From the NCBI RefSeq assembly GCF_001423745.1, contig NZ_LMPC01000010.1:140-64139 (forward strand): DNA of 64,000 bases. Direction: 5' to 3'. Under the pieces are notes generated by a model. That model saw nothing but the letters and a program-made list of their open reading frames with translations, did not search any database and was not told where the DNA came from. Shown piece by piece: positions 17,342 to 26,490 of the stretch. Position 1 is the first letter of the stretch. Each line of letters begins with the position of its first letter. Source of the DNA: Arthrobacter sp. Leaf337. GTDB taxonomy: Bacteria; Actinomycetota; Actinomycetes; Actinomycetales; Micrococcaceae. A program made the translations under genes and the position numbers.

Positions 17342-18451
17342 TCAAAGCATGCGGAGCGCTACGGGGACGTCCAGCTTGCCCACGGACTCCATGCTGAAGC
17401 CGGCGAAAGCGGCGTCGGCCTGGTCGACGCATGCCGTCATAGGCTGAACGATGCTCCGACCGAAACGGCAGGCCAAGACGGTCGCCTTGATCGAGATGAA
17501 GTCCGCAATTTGTGCAGCGTAGGCGATGGGTTTTCCGAGGATCTTGATGTCCGAGACGGTGAAGCCACTGCTCTCGGATACCTCGTAGACCGCCCGCACG
17601 GGGTGGGTTTTGTCTCCGCGCACATACTTCCAGTTGGCCTTGGGGTCGGATCCGTCCGGCGTTTGCCACCCGGCAACGGAGAGGTCGTTGAAGTACAGGC
17701 CTACCGGATTGGCCAGCGACAGGTCCGCTTTCATGCGAGCGACGGAATTCACCACACCGCCGATATGGGGATCGCTGTTGCGCTGGCGAGCGCCGTACTG
17801 GCCGCAGGCGATGAGTTCCTGCTCACCCGTAAGGAGGCGCCCGTTTTGTTCCCTGACAATAGTGGCTCCCGCGACCAGTTCGATCTCCGCGCCAAGGGTA
17901 TTGGCTGCCTGGACGAGGTGCATTGCCCCGTTGACCGTGTCCGTGTTCCATCGGTTGCGGTGGATGTATTGGCCGGATCCATCGAACAGGTCCTCCTTCG
18001 TGACGCTGTCTTTGACGAATTCCCGGTACAGGGCGACGACGGTGTCCGGACTGGTCCGGGACAAAACCTCCCAGTACTCCGGGCCTTCACAGGTGAAGTC
18101 GACTCTGGTGATCTTTCCGTCGGCATTGCGTGTGACGCTCCATTCGCAGTATTCGTCCTGGACGTCCCTGGAGGCGTCCGCGCTCTCCCACCTTTGTCTG
18201 TCGGACGTGGCCCGGATCTTGACCTGGCGGGGGAAGGCGATCCAGCTGACGTCGTGGTCCACGGCGTCTGCGTCCGTATCGGCCTTGGTCAGGTTGTAGT
18301 ACTGGGCCCGGGGGCTGTCGTTTGTGTGATCCGGGCGGCCCTGGATGGAACGGTCCGTGGTTTGGGAGATGTAGTCGTTCCACGCCTGACGCCCTGCGGC
18401 GTCCAGATCTGTCAGGTTTCCGGGAGGGTCGAAGCTGGCAAGGTGAGGCAT
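17342..18451 (-). CDS. Conserved-looking hypothetical protein, 369 aa
   Basis: Soluble protein with no signal peptide. Notable segments are ADAVDHDVSWIAFPRQVKI, CEWSVTR with DFTCEGPEYWEVL, and RNSDPHIGGVVNSVARMKAD followed by LANPVGLYF. The latter two give the impression of a conserved oxidoreductase-associated family, but I cannot name it. It lies 21 bp after the 560-aa gene and is probably co-transcribed and functionally paired with it. Confidence 0.7.
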   Translation of the reverse strand: MPHLASFDPPGNLTDLDAAGRQAWNDYISQTTDRSIQGRPDHTNDSPRAQYYNLTKADTDADAVDHDVSWIAFPRQVKIRATSDRQRWESADASRDVQDEYCEWSVTRNADGKITRVDFTCEGPEYWEVLSRTSPDTVVALYREFVKDSVTKEDLFDGSGQYIHRNRWNTDTVNGAMHLVQAANTLGAEIELVAGATIVREQNGRLLTGEQELIACGQYGARQRNSDPHIGGVVNSVARMKADLSLANPVGLYFNDLSVAGWQTPDGSDPKANWKYVRGDKTHPVRAVYEVSESSGFTVSDIKILGKPIAYAAQIADFISIKATVLACRFGRSIVQPMTACVDQADAAFAGFSMESVGKLDVPVALRML

Positions 18452-18472
18452 ATGAGTTTTCCTTTCAGTGTG

Positions 18473-20155
18473 TCACTTCAGGTCAGGGGTTCTGGGGCCA
18501 ACGGTGCCGTCGGGTCGTGTGTCCAGCAGAGGGGCGTTGGCGGGAATATTGGTGACGGGGAGAGTCAGGGTGAACTCATTGATTTTCATGGCCTTGAATT
18601 CGCGGCGACGGGATTCGGACAGACGGATATAGTCATCAACGCCCGCTGGGGTGGCGATTCGACGGTTCACGGAGGTCATGTAGTGTTCGATTTTTTGGGC
18701 AAATTCCTTAGGCCATGCTTCGTCAGTCAGCATCCAGTAGGCGGCGAATTCGAACTCCGGCGACGTCTTGGTCAGGTGGCCGGCCGCGGTGACAATGGCG
18801 TCCGCAATCGTGGATGTCAGGACGTCCGGGGCGGTGGATCCTGTGGGACAGTACCTCATGAGTGCGGTTCTGCGGGCGCTGAAAAGGGGGTTGCAGAAGT
18901 CAACCATCAGCACGCATGCGGCAAACTTGGCACTGATAGTCCCGGAGGCGACCAGGTGGTCTATCACGTTCAAGTCCTCGAAAGCCGGAACGGGAACGGC
19001 GAAAGCGAAGAAGCTGTCCCCTTTCCGGGTGAATCCCTCGGCTTCGAGGGCAAATTCGTATTTCGAGACGCCGTGCAGATAGTCCCCTCCGTTCATAGCG
19101 GGAAGGGATATGTCCGCAGGGATGGCCAAGGTGTTCAACAGCGCCTCGCTGTTGAACCACAAGCCCAGCGGCGGCGAGAAGGCTGCGTCCGCGCTTAGCG
19201 TTTTGAACTCGACAGGGCTGGTGGCCAGATTGACGGTCGTGCTGGTGCACAGTTGACGTAACAGCCAGTCGGGGTGTTCTATCGTTTCGCTCGCGGTCGC
19301 CGATCTCAGTCGGGCGACGGTCCAGCGGTCGACGGCAGCCCGCACCGTCGTCTCCAGATCCTCGGCTCCGGTGAGCGGCGGCGACTGGTAATACGGGCTG
19401 GACCGGACAGGGCTGTCCGAGGCGAGCAGGATGGTCGAATTCTGCGACTGCCAGTGCATCCACGGCGCCGTCAGTTCCTTCATGACGACGCTGCCGTTGG
19501 CATGGCTGTCGAAGCAGGCCTGTCCGCGGGATTCCGGGGCCAGCGCGGTATAGGAATTACCGGACCACACCCAGGTCGCGTCGAGCCGCATGTAGTAGTT
19601 GAACACGCCGGCGGAATCATCCCATGACGCTATCTGCAGAAAGGCCGCTTCCGACGCGTCTGCGGCACTCGTGCTGATCATGAGATCAGCCTTCGAATCG
19701 CCTCCGCGAACAATCGCGAAGCGAAAATCACGTTCCAGCTGCGGCGCCTCATCCGGCGGGATCTGTCCCGTCTCGCCTACCAGATACGACTTCACGCCCG
19801 GAACGGCGCCGGCGTCATCCAAACCGGCCATGACGTCGCCGAGTGTTAGCGGGAAGAGGCCCTTGTTGAAGAACGTGGCAGCCATGGGATCATTCAGCCC
19901 GCTGCGCTGCTCAGGTTTCATCACCTCAGGCCCGGCGTCAACTCCCTGCACAAACCGGTAAAGGGTCGCAGGAGCAAGGATCTCCCGCGCCGCTGCCAGG
20001 TCGGCCGGTCCAGGCGGTTTCTCTGGCGGCGCCCAAGCCGTTGCCTTCCTCCGCTGGACGTATCCGTGTGCAGCGTTCATAGCCCGATTCCCCGCAATCG
20101 ACTGATGCTTAAGGCTCAAATAAATCGCGCGCTCAGCCAACAGTGTAGGCTCCAA
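18473..20155 (-). CDS. Hypothetical protein, 560 aa
   Basis: The frame opens with a TTG at 20155; an ATG at 20080 (MNAAHGYVQ), preceded by GGGGAATCGGG, is a reasonable alternative. The protein is soluble. Recognisable landmarks are RFVQGVDAGPEV, FDSHANGSVVMKELTAPW, and a C-terminal repeat-like segment rich in aromatic residues. No catalytic motif assigned. It is paired with the 369-aa gene downstream. Just upstream, on the other strand, is the LodA-like/radical SAM operon. Whether these two genes serve that pathway is unknown. Confidence 0.7.
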   Translation of the reverse strand: MEPTLLAERAIYLSLKHQSIAGNRAMNAAHGYVQRRKATAWAPPEKPPGPADLAAAREILAPATLYRFVQGVDAGPEVMKPEQRSGLNDPMAATFFNKGLFPLTLGDVMAGLDDAGAVPGVKSYLVGETGQIPPDEAPQLERDFRFAIVRGGDSKADLMISTSAADASEAAFLQIASWDDSAGVFNYYMRLDATWVWSGNSYTALAPESRGQACFDSHANGSVVMKELTAPWMHWQSQNSTILLASDSPVRSSPYYQSPPLTGAEDLETTVRAAVDRWTVARLRSATASETIEHPDWLLRQLCTSTTVNLATSPVEFKTLSADAAFSPPLGLWFNSEALLNTLAIPADISLPAMNGGDYLHGVSKYEFALEAEGFTRKGDSFFAFAVPVPAFEDLNVIDHLVASGTISAKFAACVLMVDFCNPLFSARRTALMRYCPTGSTAPDVLTSTIADAIVTAAGHLTKTSPEFEFAAYWMLTDEAWPKEFAQKIEHYMTSVNRRIATPAGVDDYIRLSESRRREFKAMKINEFTLTLPVTNIPANAPLLDTRPDGTVGPRTPDLK

Positions 20156-20490
20156 CAGCCGATCCGGGAAGCATATTGACCGTGCACCGCAACGGGGCAG
20201 GGCCGTGAGCTGCGCCGCAAGCTCAATTCGGTGGAGTTATTGCCCGGATCGGGCGTGCCTCAAGACTTCCGAGGACAACGGGCTGCCGCAAAGTCGTTTG
20301 CAGATTCCACCGATACCGGAAGGGAAGCTTCAGTGACGACCAAATTCCTCTTTGCACCCGTGACCCGCGCGGCTACACCGTCAGTAGGAGCATCGGGGAA
20401 ACCCCGGGGAAAGTTGACCCCTGGGCGGAAGCCTTGACCCTCCGCGGCAACCGTGAGAGCCTCTACTGCACCAGATCCTAGGAGGGCGCA
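20156..20490. other. Divergent intergenic region upstream of the cofactor operon
   Basis: This holds promoters for the leftward 560-aa gene and the rightward LodA-like operon. Two TTGACCC copies lie 20 bp apart at 20414 and 20434. The later copy could serve as a -35, but no clear -10 follows. No gene seen. Confidence 0.4.
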
Positions 20491-21909
20491 GTGGCCGGAG
20501 ACCAGGTCATGTTGGCGGAGGTTTGGCTGCTACCACCGCTTGGCATTGCGCGGCTCGGCCCGTCGCCGATTCCCTGCCCGAACTTCCAGTGGGGGCCCAA
20601 TGATGTGGGCCCTCGGGGAACCGGCAAGACGACAATTCTCCCGGCAGAGACGCTGCACGTCGCACAAGACGGAACTATCACCGCAGGGGTGCCGGAGGCG
20701 GTCTCTTTTCGCGATGAAGTGGGTATCCGCCCCGTTTGCACATTCTTCGAGTTGCATGGCCGCTGGACCGAGGGTGGCCAGGAGGCGACCGGTCCGATCA
20801 CCGTTTCGCTGCTTAACCAGGCGGGTATCTCGATCGGCGACGTCACGTGGACCGTCGATGTAGCCAACATGAAGGCATACCACATGACCCTCGTCGACGG
20901 TGACAAGATCGCAGCTCATCTGGAGCTCCGTGGTGACGAGACCACTCGCCGCCCGCTCATGGGTCATTCACCACCAGATGCCCCGCAACCGTTGGTCCAT
21001 GATGATGTCCCACTGCCGCTCGGCAGCGTGCAGGTGACCAAGACAACTGCCGATTTCCCCGAGCTGCGACTCCTATTTACCCCCGCAGCCGGACATGTGT
21101 ACGCTCCGACCGACCTTGACGAACGGAGCATGGAGTATCCGATCCCCGGGGAGCACCGGATACTCAACCCGGCAGCGCAGTGGGCAGGGTTCAGCCTGGT
21201 CGAGGACCCGAGAACGAACCCGGGCGGGCTTTTCGCCACCGACGACCAAGGCCGAAGCCTGGGTTTCATCGACGACGTCTGCGACGGGCTGGTGCGCTGT
21301 GCAGTGCCCGGGCTTCCGCCAGCGCGCGCGCGTGTGGCCGTCGGTCCTCCGAGGTATGCTCCGGATCGCCGACCCATTGTCTCGCTCGCCGACGGCTTCA
21401 CGGATCGAGTGAAAAGGCTGGACGTCTCCGACCCTGCTTTTGTAGAGGACTTCGAGTCGACAACGCACGAGGTCCGGGACCTGATGGAACGGGTCTGGGA
21501 GACCATGGCTCTGGTGAATGTGGACTTTCAGAACGAACGTGCCCGGGCCGAGAACAGGGGCGTGGCTGCGTCCATGGGCCTACCCCCGGAAGCAGCGGCC
21601 GACAAAGCGTTCAAGCGCCCGGATGCGATCGCTGAACGCCCTCTTCCGCTCACGGAAATCGGTCGGCTGCAGCACCATCGCTTGCTATCCCTCGAAGTCT
21701 TCGAAGACATGCTCCGCGAGCGACCGGATCTCATCGATCGCGTGATCCGTCCCCCCGGTACGTCCGACAACTACTACGACCGCCGGATGCCCGCGCTCTT
21801 TCGGGGGTCCGACCGCCACCCCATGCACCTGACCCGACGCCAGTACGATCTGTTGCGCGCCTGGGCTGCCCGGTTGCGGCGTGACTCAGAGGAAGGAACC
21901 TTCACGTGA
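20491..21909 (+). CDS. LodA N-terminal-domain-like protein, 472 aa
   Basis: The beginning reads LLPPLGIARLGPSPIPCP, then ILPAETLHVAQDG and CTFFELHGRW. This resembles the opening domain of LodA/GoxA-type cysteine tryptophylquinone oxidases (the GIARxG signature). The protein lacks the PWQ...C...W cofactor segment, which instead occurs in the third gene of this operon. I read it as the separated N-terminal half or partner subunit of a LodA-like enzyme. GTG/ATG start after an AGGAGG site near 20480. The stop overlaps the next start (GTGA). Confidence 0.7.
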   Translation: MAGDQVMLAEVWLLPPLGIARLGPSPIPCPNFQWGPNDVGPRGTGKTTILPAETLHVAQDGTITAGVPEAVSFRDEVGIRPVCTFFELHGRWTEGGQEATGPITVSLLNQAGISIGDVTWTVDVANMKAYHMTLVDGDKIAAHLELRGDETTRRPLMGHSPPDAPQPLVHDDVPLPLGSVQVTKTTADFPELRLLFTPAAGHVYAPTDLDERSMEYPIPGEHRILNPAAQWAGFSLVEDPRTNPGGLFATDDQGRSLGFIDDVCDGLVRCAVPGLPPARARVAVGPPRYAPDRRPIVSLADGFTDRVKRLDVSDPAFVEDFESTTHEVRDLMERVWETMALVNVDFQNERARAENRGVAASMGLPPEAAADKAFKRPDAIAERPLPLTEIGRLQHHRLLSLEVFEDMLRERPDLIDRVIRPPGTSDNYYDRRMPALFRGSDRHPMHLTRRQYDLLRAWAARLRRDSEEGTFT

Positions 21910-21971
21910 ATCCGAGGACCGAGGAAGAAGGCATAAACGTGAATCTGAGGACCGAGCTGAGGCCGTTCAGT
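21906..21971 (+). repeat. 33-bp imperfect tandem duplication of a translation start
   Basis: The string gtgaat-c/t-cgaggaccgag, with a preceding GGAAG-type ribosome site, occurs twice 33 bp apart. It gives two in-frame starts that differ by 11 residues. Confidence 0.7.
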
Positions 21972-23288
21972 AGCTCCGCAGGAGAGCACGTGCTGGTTGT
22001 GGATGGCAGCCGCATCTACGACTTGGACGAGACCACCGCCGCGGCGCTCACCCGCGCACTTGACGGGCAGGGCGACGCAACCGAACTCAACCGGATCTTC
22101 GCTCTGGACTCGACGAAGCGGCGCATTGACGGCACGCCGTTGGCCCCGCCCCCCTTGCATGCGATCTCGCTGACCGTCGCCCAGAGCTGCAACATGGGAT
22201 GCGGCTACTGCTATGCCGACGAGGGACGCTTCGGTGGGGCTCGTCGCATGATGTGCGAGGAAACGGCCCGAGCCACCGTTGACAGGCTGCTGGCTGAAGC
22301 AGCGCCGGGCGCTACGGTCGTCGTCGGTTTTATGGGTGGCGAGCCCCTGCTCAACCGCCGCGTGGTCCACGCCACCGCGCGGTATGCAGTGCAGGCCGCC
22401 GCGGCGTCCGGTCATGCCGTTCGGTTCACGATCACGACGAACGGCACAGTACTCAAGGAAGAGGACGTGAAGCTGTTCTCGGAGCTACCCTTCACGGTGG
22501 CAGTCAGTCTCGATGGCGACCGCGCGATGCATGATGCGACGCGGCCGTTGCTCGGCGGCGGCAGCTCCTACGACCGGCTGATTGCCGGCATGCGGTTGTT
22601 CGAGCGCCACGGCCGGCCCCAACACCTTGCCGCGCGCGTCACGGTCACTCCACCCCTGATCGACAAGCTGGGCGACGTGCTCGAGCACGGCATTGGCCTC
22701 GGCTTCGACGAGGTCGGGTTCGCCGCCGTGCTGAGCTCTCCCGACCCGCGGCTCGCCCTTGGGGGTGAGGACTTTCCCCGGCTGTTGAACGCAATGGTCA
22801 ACTGTGGTGAAACCGCCCTGGCAGAGTTGAAGGCGGGACGTAGCTACCCGTTCGGCAACTTCGAGACCGCACTCGGAGAGCTGCATCGCGGAAGTCACAG
22901 GCCGTATCCCTGCGGCGCAGCAGCCGGATACCTCAGCGCAAGCTCCGACGGCGGCCTCTTCGCCTGCCATCGCTTCGTCGACGACCCGAAGTTCGCCATG
23001 GGCGACGTACGCACGGGCCCGGACCACGGTGCGCGGGCGTTGATGCTGGCGGAACGCCATGTCGACCGGATGGACCCGTGCCGGCAGTGCTGGGCCCGCT
23101 ACCTCTGCGGTGGAGGTTGCCATCACGAGGTCGTCAGCCGTGGCCGGCCGGGCTGCGACTACATTCGAGGCTGGTTGCAGTTCTGCCTGCGCGCCTACGT
23201 CGAGCTGCTCGACAGCCGGCCGGAGTACTTCGTGAACGGCCGACCGGAGCAGCTCACACCCCTCAGCACTGCTACGACCTTCGACTAG
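21906..23288 (+). CDS. Radical SAM/SPASM maturase, QhpD-like
   Basis: The radical SAM motif SCNMGCGYC (C95, C99, C102) binds the catalytic 4Fe-4S cluster. The C-terminal SPASM region has PCGAAAGYLSASSDG (C336), FACHRFVDD, PCRQCWARYLCGGGCHHEV and a final CDYIRGWLQFC. This pattern closely resembles QhpD, which makes Cys-to-Asp/Glu thioether links in the quinohemoprotein amine dehydrogenase gamma subunit. The start region is duplicated: GTGAAT with its own GAGGA-type site occurs at 21906 and again at 21939, so either may be used. Flanked by the LodA-like and ferritin-like genes, which are its likely substrates. Confidence 0.85.
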   Translation: MNPRTEEEGINVNLRTELRPFSSSAGEHVLVVDGSRIYDLDETTAAALTRALDGQGDATELNRIFALDSTKRRIDGTPLAPPPLHAISLTVAQSCNMGCGYCYADEGRFGGARRMMCEETARATVDRLLAEAAPGATVVVGFMGGEPLLNRRVVHATARYAVQAAAASGHAVRFTITTNGTVLKEEDVKLFSELPFTVAVSLDGDRAMHDATRPLLGGGSSYDRLIAGMRLFERHGRPQHLAARVTVTPPLIDKLGDVLEHGIGLGFDEVGFAAVLSSPDPRLALGGEDFPRLLNAMVNCGETALAELKAGRSYPFGNFETALGELHRGSHRPYPCGAAAGYLSASSDGGLFACHRFVDDPKFAMGDVRTGPDHGARALMLAERHVDRMDPCRQCWARYLCGGGCHHEVVSRGRPGCDYIRGWLQFCLRAYVELLDSRPEYFVNGRPEQLTPLSTATTFD

Positions 23289-23295
23289 GAGAATC

Positions 23296-25203
23296 ATGGC
23301 CGACTCCGTACCGGACCCTTTCGCCAACAAGGTCTACCCGCGGAACCTGACGGCGCGCGCCGACCAGATCGTGCGCGGCAACTCCGCCTCGACACGGCCG
23401 GAGAGCGGGGTGGACAACTGCTATCCAGGCCTGGAAATCGACCAGCGGAACCTGGACCGACGTTTCTTCCCGGGGTTGCGCTTTGCCTTCCACCGCGGCG
23501 ACGGGGCGCTGCTCGAGGCTTGCGAAGCCGGTTTCGGCGATCTCAGTGACAAGGACCTGCCGCTGTGGTTGTGGACGGTGGTTGGGTTCACCACGGCCGA
23601 GCAGCAGTCGCCTCCGGTGATCGGATGCAACGGCCTCGGAGGCCTCGATGTGTGGCGGCGCGTTCACGATCTGCTGCCCGGGCGGATCGCGGTCATTCTC
23701 GGCCCTGAGCCTGGGTTCTCCGCCGAAGCGTCCCGAGCTGCGTTCGATGACCTCGTGGCAACGTTCGATGATGGGCAGCCCCGTGTTCGACGAGGATCAG
23801 ACGGTTTAGTCCTCTCCGTGGCTCTGGTCGGCGAGCGCGCCGCCTACCTTGACGAAGGTGGTGTCCTCGAGGAGGTGTTCGAACCCGGAGAGCTGACGAG
23901 CACGCTCTGTGCGCCCTGGCAGTACGACTTCAATGACTGCGGCTGCTTCTACTGGGCAGCAAGCAAACCTGACGTGGTGACAAGCGTCGATGGCAAGCAT
24001 AAGTACCTCAACTTCCAACGAAGCGACCGCACCACCAGCCCGCCGGCCGACGTGCCCCCAGCTGACTTCGAGAGCTGGGCTCAGGTTCGACGGCAGCAGG
24101 AGCTCGGATACTCCGAGCTCATCGCAGGGGCGTGGAACGAGTTGCCGATTGTGCTTAACGACCGTGAGAGCGAGACCTTCGTCCCTCCGCCCGCGCCCAA
24201 AGTCGATGAGCTGTGGGACCGTGACCGCGTCGTGCGTGAGCTGACCTATCTGGCGACTGTTGAGCACGCTCTCTGTGTCGAGTACTTATATTCGCACTAT
24301 TCGGTCAAGGCGCCGATGACGCTGGACTCGGCCGCCGACGCAGGGGAACGGGCCCGCTTCGCCGCCGCATACGAGGTGTTCAGGGTCGCGATCGACGAGA
24401 TGCACCACATGCGGTGGGCCAATGAGGCACTCGCGCTGTTGCAGGCTCCCCCGTCAGTCGGCCGTGCGTCCAAGCTTGGGCGGCAGTTGGACCAGCCGTT
24501 CAAGCTGGAGCGGCTGACGCCTGCGCAGCTCGACTGGTACATCGATGTGGAGGCGCCCAGCCAGTCCATCAATGAAGGCCTCGACGGGATGTACGTGCAA
24601 CTGCACGTAAGCATCGTGCGTCAGCCCGAGCTGTTCCCCGAACAGGAACGACTGGTGCCGCTGATCAAGCTGATCATCGACGAAGGCGAAGAGCACTACG
24701 AACGGTTCAAGGCGGTGAAGCGCCATCTGGCGCCGATGCAGGTTGACGAATACTTGCATCCGCTGGCTGCCGCCAGCCCCGGGACTTCCGAGGCGAGGCT
24801 GGCGCAGCTGAGCGACCAGAACTACGCGATCCTGATCGGGTTGCTGCAGGAGACGTTCGCGCTAGGTGACCTTGCCGCCGGACTGATGATCGAGCAGGCG
24901 CGCCGGGCTATGCACAACCTCCACGAGACCAACCATTTCCTGGCGGCGCGGGGCATCGCGCCACCGTTCACCTTGCCGCCGGACCGGCCACCGGTCGAAC
25001 CGTGGACGGGTGGGCAACCGGACGCAGGGGCGCGGAAGGCGGCGTCGGATCGGCTCCTGCAGCTCAGCGAGGAGAGCTTCGCCTCGCTGGAGGAGGCGCT
25101 GCAGGGGACGGAGGCGCCTGACGAGATTGCCTTAGTCGAGCGGCAGCGGCCGGTGCTCGAAGAGCTGTTCGCCGCAACGCAGCGGATCATTCAGGAGGCC
25201 TAG
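23296..25203 (+). CDS. Ferritin-like protein fused to a LodA C-terminal-like quinone segment, 635 aa
   Basis: Residues ~35-245 contain NCYPGLEIDQRNLDRRFFPG and LCAPWQYDFNDCGCFYWAA, with C205, W208, D211, D214, C215, C217 and W220. The PWQ-D-C-W-A pattern matches the cofactor region of LodA-type enzymes as I know it. Residues ~300-540 form a ferritin-like four-helix domain of the type seen in VioB-like proteins (EHALCVEYLYSHYS, DEMHHMRWANEAL, EGEEHYERFKAV, HNLHETNHF). Proposed substrate of the radical SAM and FAD maturases. It could be an amine or amino-acid oxidase; the substrate is unknown. AGGAG precedes the ATG. Confidence 0.78.
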   Translation: MADSVPDPFANKVYPRNLTARADQIVRGNSASTRPESGVDNCYPGLEIDQRNLDRRFFPGLRFAFHRGDGALLEACEAGFGDLSDKDLPLWLWTVVGFTTAEQQSPPVIGCNGLGGLDVWRRVHDLLPGRIAVILGPEPGFSAEASRAAFDDLVATFDDGQPRVRRGSDGLVLSVALVGERAAYLDEGGVLEEVFEPGELTSTLCAPWQYDFNDCGCFYWAASKPDVVTSVDGKHKYLNFQRSDRTTSPPADVPPADFESWAQVRRQQELGYSELIAGAWNELPIVLNDRESETFVPPPAPKVDELWDRDRVVRELTYLATVEHALCVEYLYSHYSVKAPMTLDSAADAGERARFAAAYEVFRVAIDEMHHMRWANEALALLQAPPSVGRASKLGRQLDQPFKLERLTPAQLDWYIDVEAPSQSINEGLDGMYVQLHVSIVRQPELFPEQERLVPLIKLIIDEGEEHYERFKAVKRHLAPMQVDEYLHPLAAASPGTSEARLAQLSDQNYAILIGLLQETFALGDLAAGLMIEQARRAMHNLHETNHFLAARGIAPPFTLPPDRPPVEPWTGGQPDAGARKAASDRLLQLSEESFASLEEALQGTEAPDEIALVERQRPVLEELFAATQRIIQEA

Positions 25204-26256
25204 GTGCCGGCTGCGGTCATCCTGGGTCGCGGCATCGCTGGGCTCACCTGTGCTGCGCTGCTCTTGGAGCGAGGCTGGGCGGTTGAGCTGTGTGGGGATC
25301 GGCCGGTGATGCCGCCCGCCGTGCTGCTCAACCCGATCACCTGCACGTTGCTGACTCAAGTGTGGGGCCAGTCCGACCTGCTCTCCGACGCCATACCCCT
25401 TCGGCGACGTCGGGTCGCGTGGGGGGACGCCGCGGCCGTCGACGTGCCGGACCCGGGGATGAGCGTCGGTGGTGCAGCCCTGCTGGACCGGCTCGAGCAC
25501 GAGTTCACGGCTCGCGTTGCGGGCCGCCCCATGATCGCACTGGAACACAGTTGGGTGCTGGACGCCCGTGGTCGTCCCCGCGGCGAGCACGAAGGGAACC
25601 GTCCGGCGGGCCATCGCTGCATCATCGCAGCCGAGATCGATGCTGCCCCCGAGGCAGGGGGTGATACGGCAGTGATTGCGTCCGTCCGGGAGGGATGGGT
25701 GTTCGCCCTGCCGGCCTCCAATGGCCGGATGCTGGTACAGGCCATGGTCGCCGAAGCACCCGCCGACCCGGCAGCGACACTCACCCATATCCTCGCGGCG
25801 ACGGCGCTTCCGCTGCGCCCGCTTCTCGCCGTACCCGGGCTGTTCCCCTCTGGGCCCGTGGTCTTCCCGGCTGCCCCAGGACTAGCACCACGGTTAGCGG
25901 AGCCGGGTCGGCTGCGGGTCGGCGACCGGGGCGTGGCAGTGGACCCGTTGTGCGGAGACGGGACCGGAAACGCTGTTCGTGCGGCTTTGCTGGCCTGTGC
26001 CTGCGCTGCGGCTGTCGAAGAGGGTGCACCGGAGGACGCGGTGCTTGCCCATTATGAGAACCGGCTGCACACGGCGTATGCAGCGCATCTGCGCACCTGC
26101 ATCGCGCTGTACCAGCAGGCCTTCAACAGTGCCGCCTGGCGCGCAGAGCTGGGCGCCATGCGCGCGAGTCTCGCCCGCATACCGCAGAGGCGACCAGCTG
26201 CATACGGTCTGGCTGGCCGCTCCCTGGTACCACTTGTGGCCACCACCCCCGCCTGA
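25204..26256 (+). CDS. FAD-dependent monooxygenase-like protein (LodB/QhpG-like), 350 aa
   Basis: The GTG start abuts the previous stop. VILGRGIAGLTCAALLLERGW is a dinucleotide-binding GxGxxG fold (residues 5-25). VGDRGVAVDPLCGDGTGNAVRAAL is the second FAD contact region of group A flavoproteins. LodB and QhpG are flavoproteins that hydroxylate the tryptophan precursor of tryptophylquinone in their systems. Placement at the end of this operon supports the same role. Not a close match to halogenases (no WxWxIP seen). Confidence 0.75.
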   Translation: MPAAVILGRGIAGLTCAALLLERGWAVELCGDRPVMPPAVLLNPITCTLLTQVWGQSDLLSDAIPLRRRRVAWGDAAAVDVPDPGMSVGGAALLDRLEHEFTARVAGRPMIALEHSWVLDARGRPRGEHEGNRPAGHRCIIAAEIDAAPEAGGDTAVIASVREGWVFALPASNGRMLVQAMVAEAPADPAATLTHILAATALPLRPLLAVPGLFPSGPVVFPAAPGLAPRLAEPGRLRVGDRGVAVDPLCGDGTGNAVRAALLACACAAAVEEGAPEDAVLAHYENRLHTAYAAHLRTCIALYQQAFNSAAWRAELGAMRASLARIPQRRPAAYGLAGRSLVPLVATTPA

Positions 26257-26490
26257 TTGCCAGGAAGGACAATGGGTTTTCCGGCTTCTAGGCATTGTGG
26301 AGCAGCCGGTCCCCGCGGGCCGGTGATCCACCGTGTGTCTGGTTGCGCCGTCAAGGACGACGTCCGTTGAGTGGGCGATTAGACTGGGCCGTCCAGTCGC
26401 CCAGCCGGGGGCGTCAACGAGGGCCCAGTGCGCAACTGGGTGCGGATGCTCCCGGACGGCCGGGCCGCTCTTGACGCCTGTCTTAGTCGC
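26257..26490. other. Convergent intergenic region with small hairpins
   Basis: This contains CCCAGT-gcgca-ACTGGG (26423-26439) and a G+C-rich inverted repeat around 26300-26320. Either could act as a terminator between the convergent operons. No gene seen. Confidence 0.4.

Noticed and set aside
17264..19198. Long 644-aa frame on the plus strand
   Set aside because: It is antisense to the coupled 369-aa and 560-aa genes, whose starts, spacing and protein composition are better. High-G+C genes often leave long antisense frames.
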